DNA of 64,000 nucleotides. Source: Aquihabitans sp. G128 (GTDB lineage Bacteria; Actinomycetota; Acidimicrobiia; Acidimicrobiales; Iamiaceae). Positions 8,736 through 16,031 of this stretch are shown piece by piece. The notes under the pieces were generated by a model. That model was not told where the DNA came from. It saw only the letters and a program-made list of their open reading frames with translations, and ran no database searches. Position 1 is the first letter of the stretch. Each line of letters starts with the position of its first letter. The stretch covers positions 1,922,001 through 1,986,000 of the forward strand of contig NZ_CP077604.1 in assembly GCF_019048865.1 (NCBI RefSeq), in the 5' to 3' direction. Position numbers and translations under genes: made by a program.

Positions 8736-9104
8736 TCAGGTGGTGAGGGGGCGGGCGAAGCTGAGCTCGTGGCCGGTGGGGTCCGAGAGGTGGAAGTACC
8801 GCTCGCCCCAGGGGGCGTCGGCCGGGGCCGTCGACGGGGTGAAGCCGGCGGCGCGAGCGCGGTCGAACAGGGCATCGACGTCCTCGACGTGGAGCACGGC
8901 GCGACCCCAGCCGGTGGGCGGCGGGTCGTCCACGTGCTGGAGGTTGAGGAAGCTCCCGCCCACCCGGTAGCTGGTGAAGGCGGCGTCGGGGCCGCCGTAC
9001 AGGCGCACGAAGCCGAGGGCCTCGTAGAACGCGCAGCAGGCCGCCATGTCGGCCGTGGCCAGGGTCAGGGCGCTGATCGACCGGACCGGCTCGTGCTCAC
9101 CCAC
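8736..9104 (-). CDS. VOC/glyoxalase-fold protein
   Basis: Small vicinal-oxygen-chelate protein of 122 residues. A single betaalphabetabetabeta unit is visible: SISALTLATADMAACCAFYEALGFVRLYGG, then NLQHVDDP, AVLHVEDVDALFDRARAAGF and the C-terminal YFHLSDPTGHELSFA with a His/Glu pair typical of metal-binding VOC proteins. Such proteins include glyoxalases, dioxygenases and antibiotic-binding proteins; nothing here decides between them. The GTG start overlaps the end of the AlkB-like gene by 8 nt, so it is the last gene of that transcript. It is convergent with the crotonase gene, 9 nt apart. Confidence 0.75.
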   Translation of the reverse strand: MGEHEPVRSISALTLATADMAACCAFYEALGFVRLYGGPDAAFTSYRVGGSFLNLQHVDDPPPTGWGRAVLHVEDVDALFDRARAAGFTPSTAPADAPWGERYFHLSDPTGHELSFARPLTT

Positions 9105-9762
9105 GGCCGAAGGTCCGGGGGGCGCGGTAGGACGCGCCCTGGAAGGGGCGGCCGACCTTGCGGGCGAAGCGCCACTGGATCGAGATCCGTGGGCCGAGGT
9201 CCCGCCGCTGCGGCAGGTAGGGCACCGAGTGCTCCCAGTCGGCCTGGGCCCGGCCGCCCATCACCAGGAGGTCGCCCGATGCCGGGGCGAGGTCGTGGGT
9301 GGCCCCCTTGCCGGGCAGGTCCCGGTCGCGGTTCGACCGGGGCCGCAGCAGCCAGGGGCGATGGGCGCCGAAGGTGAGCACGGCGATGATCGTGTCGTCG
9401 AGCCAGCGCATGTCGGTGTCGCGGTGGAAGGCCTGGCCGTCGCCGCCGTCGCGGTACTGGATCATGCCGAAGCCCTCGAACTCGGCCCGATAGCGGTGCT
9501 GCAGCACCCGGGTGGCCTCGGCCAGCGCCGGGTGCGGCAGCGGGTTGCCCCGCTTCCACCACGAGCCCAGCCGGCGCTCCTCGACCACGTGGTCGTAGCG
9601 GAACAGCTGGCTGGTGGTCCATGGCACCTCGGCAAGGAGGTGGTCGAACACCTCGTCGGCATCGGGCACCCAGCGTCGGGCCACGTCGACCCACGCCTCG
9701 CCCCCGAGGTCCGTCCGCTCGACCGCCACCTCCCGATCGACCCAGGTCCGCTCCTGCTCCAC
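9097..9762 (-). CDS. AlkB-type 2-oxoglutarate/Fe(II) dioxygenase (first copy)
   Basis: Member of the AlkB family, which removes alkyl groups from damaged nucleic-acid bases by oxidation. It has 221 residues. The iron ligands are visible as FHRDTD (His113, Asp115) and WEHSVP (His178), and the 2-oxoglutarate-binding arginine as RISIQWR (Arg192, with Arg198). GSWWKRGNPLPHP and GDLLVMGG are also characteristic. The GTG at 9762 has a CAGACT element 6 nt upstream in leaderless fashion. It lies downstream of the acyl-CoA synthetase and overlaps the VOC gene. A paralogue with the same layout lies at 15268-15987. Confidence 0.88.
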   Translation of the reverse strand: MEQERTWVDREVAVERTDLGGEAWVDVARRWVPDADEVFDHLLAEVPWTTSQLFRYDHVVEERRLGSWWKRGNPLPHPALAEATRVLQHRYRAEFEGFGMIQYRDGGDGQAFHRDTDMRWLDDTIIAVLTFGAHRPWLLRPRSNRDRDLPGKGATHDLAPASGDLLVMGGRAQADWEHSVPYLPQRRDLGPRISIQWRFARKVGRPFQGASYRAPRTFGRG

Positions 9763-9810
9763 CCGCCCAGTCTGCCGACCCGACGGAGGGCGCTCGACCG
9801 GGCGGGTCGG

Positions 9811-11466
9811 TCAGGCGTCGGTGAGGTGCTTCTCGGCGGTGGACTTGGCCCAGCGGTAGTCGGCCTTGCCGGCCGGGGAGCGCTCGACCCTCGAGACCAG
9901 GACGAGGTGCTTGGGGAGCTTGTAGCCGGCGAGGTGGGTGCGGAGGTGCTCGCGGAGCTCCTCCAGGGTGGGCGGGTCGGCCTCGTCGCTCGGCGCGACG
10001 ACGGCGGTGACCGCGCTCCCCCAGCGCTCGTCGGGCGTGCCCACCACCAGGACGTCGAGGACGCGGGGGTGGTCGACCAGGGCCGACTCGACCTCTTCGG
10101 GGAAGACCTTCTCGCCGCCCGTGTTGATGCACTGCGACCCGCGGCCCAGGAGCTGGATGGTGCCGTCGGCCTCGACGGTCCCCATGTCGCCGGTGAAGCA
10201 GTAGCGCTCGCCCTCGACCTCGATGAACGTCTCGGCCGTCTTCACCGGGTCGTTGAGGTAGCCCTGGGGCAGGCGGCCGGAGTTGGCCACCCGGCCGATG
10301 GCGCCCGACCCGGGCTCGACGCGGCGGAAGTCCTCGTCGAACACGCCGGTGTGCGGACCGGGGGTGAAGCGGGTGAGCCCGCTGACCTGCTGGCCGGCCT
10401 CGATGCGCTGCGAGCCCTGCACCCCGGCTTCGGACGAGCCGAACCCGTCGAGCACGGCACGGCCGGGGAACAGCTCGGCCATCAGCTCCTTGAGGGTGGA
10501 TGACATGGGCGCCCCGCCGTTGGCGATGGCGAACAGCGACGATGCGTCCCACCGCTCCGGCTCGGCGGCCCATGCGGCGGCGATGGGGCGGCCCACCGCG
10601 TCGCCCACGACGGTGAGGGAGTTGACGCCCTCGTCCTGCACGGCCTGCCACACCCGCTCGGGCACCAAGCGCCCCGGGTGCAGGGTGGTCTTGCCGCCGG
10701 CGAGCAGCCAGGACCACGTGGTCCACTGCGCCGCGGCGTGCATCAGCGGCGCCAGCGGCATGTAGCTGAAGCCCGGGACGATGCGCTCGAGCAGCTGGGA
10801 CGTCTCGGTGATCGGACCGTTGAGGCGCATGGGGTCGCCGCCGCCGAGCAGGGCGAAGAACGCGTCCTCCTGGCGCCACAGCACGCCCTTGGGCCGACCG
10901 GTGGTGCCGCCGGTGTACATCAGGTACTCGTCGTCGCCGCTGCGGCCCTCGGTCACCACCGGGTCGGGCGTCGACGCGGCCAGCACGTCCTCGTAGCGGA
11001 CGGCGCCGGGCAGCTCCGCCGCCTCGCCCTCGACCACCGAGGGGTCCGGGTCGTCCACGACGATCAGGGCCCGCAGGTGGTCGACGCCACCCGGCACGCT
11101 GGCCACCGCGCCGGTGAGGGTCTCGTTGGTGAGCAGCGCCACGGCGCCGGAGTCCTGGAGCAGGTAGCCCAGCTCCTCGCCGGTGTAGCGGTGGTTCATG
11201 TTGGCCGGCACGGCCCGCAGCGAGAACGCGGCGATCATCGCCTCGATGTAGGCCGCGTCGTTGCGCAGGAACAGCCCGATGCGGTCGCCCGGGCCGATGC
11301 CGGCGGCACGCAGGTGGTTGGCGAGGCGGTTGGCGCGCTCGGCCAGCTGGGCGTAGGTGCGCCGCTGCGGGCCGCAGACCAGCGCCTCGCGATCGGCCAC
11401 CAGGGGCCACACCGACTCCCAGAGGTCGGCGTAGTTGTACGAAGGGGACGGGGTGCCTTCAGCCAT
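9811..11466 (-). CDS. fadD19: Acyl-CoA synthetase, FadD19-like
   Basis: Two-step ATP-dependent ligase (acyl-adenylate, then acyl-CoA) of the ANL superfamily, 551 residues. The P-loop is MYTGGTTGRPKGVLWR, followed by GFGSSEAG, YCFTGDMG, and the C-terminal lysine motif SPAGKADYRWAK. The VLWRQ after the P-loop and the SPAGKxDYRWAK ending are characteristic of FadD19/FadD17-type steroid-side-chain CoA ligases. The exact chain length used cannot be read from sequence. The ATG at 11466 directly abuts an operator at 11467-11485, leaving no room for a Shine-Dalgarno, so translation is probably leaderless. The AlkB and VOC genes lie downstream. Confidence 0.83.
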   Translation of the reverse strand: MAEGTPSPSYNYADLWESVWPLVADREALVCGPQRRTYAQLAERANRLANHLRAAGIGPGDRIGLFLRNDAAYIEAMIAAFSLRAVPANMNHRYTGEELGYLLQDSGAVALLTNETLTGAVASVPGGVDHLRALIVVDDPDPSVVEGEAAELPGAVRYEDVLAASTPDPVVTEGRSGDDEYLMYTGGTTGRPKGVLWRQEDAFFALLGGGDPMRLNGPITETSQLLERIVPGFSYMPLAPLMHAAAQWTTWSWLLAGGKTTLHPGRLVPERVWQAVQDEGVNSLTVVGDAVGRPIAAAWAAEPERWDASSLFAIANGGAPMSSTLKELMAELFPGRAVLDGFGSSEAGVQGSQRIEAGQQVSGLTRFTPGPHTGVFDEDFRRVEPGSGAIGRVANSGRLPQGYLNDPVKTAETFIEVEGERYCFTGDMGTVEADGTIQLLGRGSQCINTGGEKVFPEEVESALVDHPRVLDVLVVGTPDERWGSAVTAVVAPSDEADPPTLEELREHLRTHLAGYKLPKHLVLVSRVERSPAGKADYRWAKSTAEKHLTDA

Positions 11467-11485
11467 ATCTGACAGTGTGTCAGAT
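11467..11485. promoter_or_regulatory. Class A operator abutting the fadD19-like start codon
   Basis: ATCTGACAGTGTGTCAGAT: 7-bp perfect arms. The gene start codon follows immediately, so a bound protein would cover the transcription start and initiation region. Confidence 0.72.
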
Positions 11486-11518
11486 GTCTCCCGGGCAGCG
11501 CCGGGCGTGGGGCACGGC

Positions 11519-12016
11519 TCAGGCGGGCGGGTCGCCGAGGACGAGCTGGACGGCGGCGAGCGCAGGGTCGAAGCCGCTCTCCCAGGGCAGCCAGCCAACC
11601 CGGTCGGGCCAGGCCAGCTGCACCACGCGGAAGGGCTCGTCGCGGTACCAGGCGGTGGCCGAGGTGAACATGTCGAGCATCGGCTCGACCTCAACCGGGA
11701 GCAGCGCAGCGCGCTGCTCCCCGTCGTAGAGGCCGCGGAAGAGCTCGCCCACCGGGATCTGGGTGCCGCCTCGGAGCATGTCGGCGAGCAGGCCGGCGAG
11801 CCCACGGGCGTGCACGGGCTTGAGGCCGACGATGAGGACCTCGGGGAAGCCGAAGGTCTGCTCGAAGCCGATGGTGTAGCTGTAGCCGGGGATCGGCGGG
11901 TCGATGTCGGTGCGCGCCGGCACCGGCTCGAGCAGCCAGCCGTTGGTCTCGATCATCCACGCGAACTTGTCGCGCAGCTCCATGGACCGGTCCGGGAACA
12001 CGTCGTCGTCGACCAC
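11519..12016 (-). CDS. DUF4262 domain protein
   Basis: Small protein of about 165 residues with the DUF4262 pattern: a start region MIETNGWLLEPVPA, then YSYTIGFEQTFGFPEVLIVGL and WLPWESGFDP near the end. The family has no established function; members occur singly in many actinobacteria and proteobacteria. The GTG at 12016 is preferred over the ATG 18 nt downstream because TAGGGT lies 8 nt upstream of it. It sits between the amidohydrolase and the acyl-CoA synthetase on the same strand, but the operator at 11467 separates it from the latter. Confidence 0.75.
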   Translation of the reverse strand: MVDDDVFPDRSMELRDKFAWMIETNGWLLEPVPARTDIDPPIPGYSYTIGFEQTFGFPEVLIVGLKPVHARGLAGLLADMLRGGTQIPVGELFRGLYDGEQRAALLPVEVEPMLDMFTSATAWYRDEPFRVVQLAWPDRVGWLPWESGFDPALAAVQLVLGDPPA

Positions 12017-12048
12017 GGTCCCGGACCCTACCCAGGGGCGGGGGCCGC

Positions 12049-13227
12049 TCAGGCGGGCGGCTTGCTGAGGGCCTCGGCGTTGTCGCGCATGATGAGGCGG
12101 ACCTCGTCGTCGCTGAAGCCGGCCAGGTCCTCGACGAAGGAGCGGGGGTCGGCCAGGCCCTCGGCGTGGGGCCAGTCGGAGCCGAAGAGGACCCGGTCGG
12201 CGCCGATGGTGTCGGCGAGGCCACGGATGTCGTCCTCGTAGTAGGGCGCCACCCACACGTGCTCGCGCAGCGTGGCCACCGGGTCGGCCGGGAAGGCGCC
12301 CGGCGTCATCGAGTGGGCCTTGGCCAGCTTCTTGACCAGCGTGGGCACCCACTCGGAGCCGCTCTCGATGGTGGCGACGCGGAGCTTGGGGTGGCGCTGG
12401 AACACGCCGTGGCACACCAGGGCGGCCATGGTGTCGGAGATGGCCCGGTCGGAGGTCAGGATGCCGTAGAGCGGCGTGCGGCGGAACGCCTCGAACTCGG
12501 CCGACTCGCCCCAGTCGACCACGTAGCGGCCGTAGCCGGACTCGCCCGAGTGGTACGCCACGGTGACGCCGGCCTCGGCCAGCACCTTCCACATGGGGTC
12601 GTAGAGCTCGTCACCAGGAGAGCGGCCGCCGGTGGGCGCCATGACCGGTCCGGCCCGCATCACCACGACTCGAGCCCCGCCCTCGACGGCCCAGCGGGCT
12701 TCGTCGAGCGCCTGGTCCGGGTCGAGCAAGGTCAGGTAGGGCGCCCCGAAGATGCGGTCCTGGTAGTGCAGGCCCCAGTCGTCGTCGACCCAGCGGTTGA
12801 AGGCGCGGAAGGCGGCGTGGGCGGCATCGGGATCGTCCAGCAGGGCCTCCTCCATGCCGACGCCGAGCGTCGGGAACAGGAAGCAGCCCGAGATCCCCTG
12901 CTCGTCCAGCACGGCGATGCGGGCGTCGCGGTCGCGGTACTCGGCGCGGATGGGCTCGAGCTCCCCGAAGGCGCCACGGATGTCGTTGGCCGGCGACCGG
13001 CCCCGGAAGTACTCGTCCAGGCAGCCGGGACGGGCGACCGGGTCGAACCGGGGGTTCGGGATGAAGCGGTTGACCCGCCCGCCGACCATGAGGCGGGTGC
13101 GACCCTCGACCTCGGCCCACTGCATGGTCCGCTTGGCCATGCCCTTCTCGAGGTGCCTGGTGAAGGCATCGGTGGCCTCGTAGTAGTGGTTGTCGGCGTC
13201 GAAGATGTCGTAGTCGACCGTGGTCAT
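12049..13227 (-). CDS. Amidohydrolase-family (amidohydrolase 2) TIM-barrel protein
   Basis: Probable metal-dependent hydrolase or decarboxylase of the amidohydrolase-2 family, 392 residues. It begins MTTVDYDIFDADNHYYE (a DxDxH-type N-terminal metal motif), has VTVAYHSGESGYG (His), ATIESGSEWVP and LFGSDWPHAEG, where the Asp is the conserved C-terminal active-site residue. Such proteins are abundant in mycobacteria and Acidimicrobiia and often lie next to CoA-ligase and FadE genes, but their substrates are mostly unknown. The ATG at 13227 has AGGGGAAG 5 nt upstream. A perfect 20-bp palindrome with a GAACGCGTTC centre lies 23 nt before the start. Confidence 0.82.
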   Translation of the reverse strand: MTTVDYDIFDADNHYYEATDAFTRHLEKGMAKRTMQWAEVEGRTRLMVGGRVNRFIPNPRFDPVARPGCLDEYFRGRSPANDIRGAFGELEPIRAEYRDRDARIAVLDEQGISGCFLFPTLGVGMEEALLDDPDAAHAAFRAFNRWVDDDWGLHYQDRIFGAPYLTLLDPDQALDEARWAVEGGARVVVMRAGPVMAPTGGRSPGDELYDPMWKVLAEAGVTVAYHSGESGYGRYVVDWGESAEFEAFRRTPLYGILTSDRAISDTMAALVCHGVFQRHPKLRVATIESGSEWVPTLVKKLAKAHSMTPGAFPADPVATLREHVWVAPYYEDDIRGLADTIGADRVLFGSDWPHAEGLADPRSFVEDLAGFSDDEVRLIMRDNAEALSKPPA

Positions 13228-13250
13228 GGCGGCTTCCCCTGGCTGGTCCG

Positions 13251-13270
13251 AACGAGAACGCGTTCTCGTT
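13251..13270. promoter_or_regulatory. Perfect 20-bp palindrome, class B (GAACnnGTTC) operator
   Basis: AACGAGAACGCGTTCTCGTT is identical to its reverse complement. The AACnnGTT core is that of KstR-type sites, but the flanking T/A positions of the consensus are G/C. It sits between the amidohydrolase gene and the divergent lipoprotein gene. Confidence 0.65.
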
Positions 13271-13371
13271 TCGGCCACGCTACCGACCGGACGTGACGAA
13301 CGCCCACCGGCCCGCGTACGTTGTCGCCGCCCCGTCGGGCGACGGGCATCGAACACAGCGGGAGACACCTC

Positions 13372-13926
13372 ATGAAGCAGCGGATCGCCATCGTCGCGGT
13401 GGCCCTGGCCTGCACCCTGGCCGCCTGCAGCGGCAGCAGCGACAAGGCGAGCTCCGACGGCGGCAGCGCCGGCGGGGGCGGCGCCACCACGACCTCCGCC
13501 TCGAAGGGCGGGTCGTCGGGCGGCAGCGGCAGCGGGGCGAGCGGGTGCGGGGAGTACTCGCCCGGCAAGGACGGCGTGCTCCAGACGTTCTGCGGCGGCT
13601 CGGCGTCGGTCACCTTCGAGTCTGCCGGGACCAGCCAGACCATCGAAGGCGGCACCTGTGAGGTGAGCGGCGGCTTCTTCACGCTCAACGCCGGGGTCAT
13701 CACCGGGCCGGACTTCTCCGGCGCCAAGCCCGATTACGCCGGCATCCTGCTGCCCGAGGACGACGGCGCCTTCGCTGCCGAGGCGGGCGACGCCGTGGCC
13801 AGCTACGCCATCGGCGGAACGAGCGAGTCGCTCACGGAGCTGTCGGGCACCCACGACGCCAGCGGCGGGTCCTTCAGCGGCAAGGCCATCGGGGGCGGCG
13901 AGGTGAAGGCCACCTTCTCCTGCTGA
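13372..13926 (+). CDS. Secreted lipoprotein, resembling the LpqH/19-kDa antigen type
   Basis: Lipid-anchored extracytoplasmic protein of 184 residues. The signal peptide is MKQRIAIVAVALACTLAAC with lipidation at Cys19. A low-complexity Ser/Gly/Thr linker runs to about residue 58. The C-terminal domain has a Cys pair and beta-rich segments (SASVTFESAG, GGFFTLNAGVITGP, YAGILLPEDDG, GGEVKATFSC). The order of strands and the Cys near each end recall the mycobacterial LpqH family, but this is recognition by pattern only. Function is unknown. The ATG is at 13372 with GGGAGAC 6 nt upstream. It is divergent from the amidohydrolase gene. Confidence 0.75.
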   Translation: MKQRIAIVAVALACTLAACSGSSDKASSDGGSAGGGGATTTSASKGGSSGGSGSGASGCGEYSPGKDGVLQTFCGGSASVTFESAGTSQTIEGGTCEVSGGFFTLNAGVITGPDFSGAKPDYAGILLPEDDGAFAAEAGDAVASYAIGGTSESLTELSGTHDASGGSFSGKAIGGGEVKATFSC

Positions 13927-13940
13927 CCCGCTGGTGGTTA

Positions 13941-13959
13941 ATCTGACGGACCGTCAGAT
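13941..13959. promoter_or_regulatory. Class A operator upstream of the CaiB-type gene
   Basis: ATCTGACGGACCGTCAGAT, the most symmetrical copy; with the flanking A and T the palindrome is 21 bp. It ends 25 nt before the CaiB-type start codon. Confidence 0.75.
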
Positions 13960-13984
13960 TCCGCCGTCTCGCCGAGGTCGCACC

Positions 13985-15220
13985 ATGGGTACCAGCTCCG
14001 CTCCGCTCGCCGGGGTCCGCATCATCGAGAGCTCGATGCTGGGCCCGGCCGCGATCACCACCTCCCTGGCCGACCTCGGCGCCGAGGTCATCAAGATCGA
14101 GTCGCCGCAGGGCGACTACATCCGCCAGATGACGTGGCCGATCGTCGAGGGCGTCTCGCTGATGCACCTCCACGTCAACCGGGGCAAGCGGTCGCTCGTG
14201 CTCGACCTCCGCACCCCCGAGGGCGTGCAGACCTACCTCGACCTCGTGCGCGACGCCGACGTCGTCATCGAGGCCATGCGGCCCGGCGGCCTCGAGCGCC
14301 GCGGCCTCGGCTACGACCAGCTGCGCGAGGTCAACCCCAAGATCGTGTTCTGCACCATCTCGGGCTACGGGATGACCGGCCCCTACGCCGAGCTGCCCAG
14401 CCACGGCGTGGCCTACGACGTGTGGGCGGGGCTGGTGAAGCCCGAGACCACCGAGGACGGCTTCGCCGCCATCCCCGAGCACCCGTCGATGGGCATCCAC
14501 GCCGGGCCGCTCTTCGGCGCCCTCGGCGTGCTGGCCGGCGTCATCAAGGCGCGGGCCACCGGCGAGGGCTGCCGCCTCGAGGTGGCCCAGAGCGACGCCG
14601 CGGCCGCCATGGACTGGTACCGCTCCGAGAGCTGGAAGGCCTACGAGCGCCCCGAGAGCGAGGTCACCGGCAACGCTTCCGACGGCTACGTCCGGCGGGC
14701 GCCCGGCACCGCCGGCATGCGCGACGGCGTCCGCTACCAGTTCTACGAGGCCTCCGACGGCGGCCACGTCCTGCTCCAGGCGTCCGAGCGGGAGTTCTGG
14801 GAGAACTTCTGCCGCGGCATCGACCGGCCCGAGCTGTTCGAGGCCAACCCCGGCGCCAAGTTCGCCGACCACGCCGTCGGCAACGTCGCGCTGCGCACCC
14901 AGCTCAAGGAGATCTTCCTCACCCGCACGGCGCGGGAGTGGGTGGACCTCGGCCTCGAGATCAACGTCCCGATCATCAACGTGAACACGCCGCAGACCCT
15001 GGCCGACGACCCGCAGTTCCAGGCCCGCTTCCCGTGGATCCCCGCCGAGCGGTTGGGCTGCGAGCAGCAGCCCTCGCCCATCAAGTACCTCGACGTCGAG
15101 GTCCCGGTCCCCACCAAGGCCCCCACCGTCGGCCAGCACACCGACGAGGTCCTGGCCGAGGTGCTGGGCTACGACGCCGAGCGCATCGCCGCGCTGCGCG
15201 AGGCCGGCGCCCTCGGCTGA
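13985..15220 (+). CDS. CaiB/BaiF-family (family III) CoA-transferase-like protein
   Basis: Family III enzymes move CoA between carboxylic acids or epimerise 2-methylacyl-CoAs. This one has 411 residues, near the usual length, with LAGVRIIESSMLGPAAITTSLADLGAEVIKIE at the N-terminus and the VIEAMRPGGLERRGLGYDQL and GYGMTGPYAE segments. The nucleophilic Asp (Asp169 in formyl-CoA transferase, in a GD motif) is not at the expected place: the aligned segment is SMGIHAGPLFGALGV, with Ile171 there. An Asp is present further on (AQSDAAAAMD). The assignment to the fold is firm, the reaction uncertain. The ATG at 13985 lies 25 nt after the class A operator. Confidence 0.82.
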   Translation: MGTSSAPLAGVRIIESSMLGPAAITTSLADLGAEVIKIESPQGDYIRQMTWPIVEGVSLMHLHVNRGKRSLVLDLRTPEGVQTYLDLVRDADVVIEAMRPGGLERRGLGYDQLREVNPKIVFCTISGYGMTGPYAELPSHGVAYDVWAGLVKPETTEDGFAAIPEHPSMGIHAGPLFGALGVLAGVIKARATGEGCRLEVAQSDAAAAMDWYRSESWKAYERPESEVTGNASDGYVRRAPGTAGMRDGVRYQFYEASDGGHVLLQASEREFWENFCRGIDRPELFEANPGAKFADHAVGNVALRTQLKEIFLTRTAREWVDLGLEINVPIINVNTPQTLADDPQFQARFPWIPAERLGCEQQPSPIKYLDVEVPVPTKAPTVGQHTDEVLAEVLGYDAERIAALREAGALG

Positions 15221-15236
15221 CCCGGCTGGGGCTTGA

Positions 15237-15252
15237 TCGAACGCACGTTCGG
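15237..15252. promoter_or_regulatory. Probable LexA (SOS) box
   Basis: TCGAACGCACGTTCGG matches 11 of 12 fixed positions of the actinobacterial LexA box TCGAAC-N4-GTTCGA. It lies immediately upstream of the -10-like TAGCCT (15256-15261) and the AlkB-type gene at 15268, which fits a DNA-damage-inducible promoter. Confidence 0.7.
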
Positions 15253-15267
15253 TCCTAGCCTGGCCGG

Positions 15268-15987
15268 GTGGCCTCCTCCCCCGCGGCGCTCCCCGACCTC
15301 TCGTGGCAGGGGTCGCTGCTCGGGGGCGGGGAGCCGCAGGCCGATGCCGCCTTCGCCGGCGCCCGCCGGGTGGAGCTGGGCCAAGGGGCCTGGGTGGACC
15401 ACGTGCCCGGATGGCTCCGTGGCGCCGACACCCTCTTCGACCAGCTCGTCGACGCGGTGCCGTGGCGGGCCCACGAGATCCCCATGTACGACCAGGTGGT
15501 GCCGGAGCCGCGGCTCTCGGCGTGGTGGAGCCAGCCCGACCGCTCGACCTGGCCGGCCCACGTGGCCGCCATCGCCGACGCCCTCGGCGCCCGGTACGAC
15601 CTCGAGTTCGACTCCCTCGGGACCAACCTCTACCGGGACGGGCGGGACTCGGTGGCCTGGCACGGCGACCGCGTCTACCGGGAGCAGGACCGGTCGCTGG
15701 TGGCCGTGCTCAGCCTCGGCAGCACCCGGCGCTTCCTGCTCCGGCCGGCCGGCGGCGGCGCCTCGGTCCGCTTCGAGCCCGCCCCCGGCGACCTGCTGGT
15801 GATGGGCGGCACCTGCCAGCGCACGTGGCAGCACTGCGTGCCGAAGTCGGCCCAGCTCCCCGGCCCGCGCATCAGCGTCACACTGCGCCCCACCTCGCTG
15901 CTGCCGCCTGACCGCCGCGTCCGCCGCCGCCCCGGTCGCCCGGTCACCACCGACGGAGCGCCCGCCCAGCCGGCCACCTCGACCTGA
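15268..15987 (+). CDS. AlkB-type 2-oxoglutarate/Fe(II) dioxygenase (second copy, with SOS box)
   Basis: Oxidative nucleic-acid dealkylase of the AlkB family, 239 residues. Iron ligands: WHGDRV (His132, Asp134) and WQHCVP (His189). The 2-oxoglutarate arginines are in RISVTLR (Arg201, Arg207). PRLSAWW and GDLLVMGG parallel the copy at 9097-9762, so the two are paralogues. The last roughly 30 residues are a Pro/Arg-rich tail absent from the other copy. The GTG at 15268 lies 6 nt after TAGCCT, a leaderless arrangement, with a LexA-type box directly before it. Repair of alkylated DNA or RNA under SOS control is the likely role. Confidence 0.87.
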   Translation: MASSPAALPDLSWQGSLLGGGEPQADAAFAGARRVELGQGAWVDHVPGWLRGADTLFDQLVDAVPWRAHEIPMYDQVVPEPRLSAWWSQPDRSTWPAHVAAIADALGARYDLEFDSLGTNLYRDGRDSVAWHGDRVYREQDRSLVAVLSLGSTRRFLLRPAGGGASVRFEPAPGDLLVMGGTCQRTWQHCVPKSAQLPGPRISVTLRPTSLLPPDRRVRRRPGRPVTTDGAPAQPATST

Positions 15988-15998
15988 CGATCCGTCAG
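15984..15998. promoter_or_regulatory. Class A operator upstream of the OYE-type gene
   Basis: CTGACGATCCGTCAG; it overlaps the stop codon of the AlkB-type gene and ends 33 nt before the GTG of the flavoenzyme. Confidence 0.65.
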
Positions 15999-16031
15999 GC
16001 CAGGCGCCGAGGCGATGGCTACCGTGCGGCC

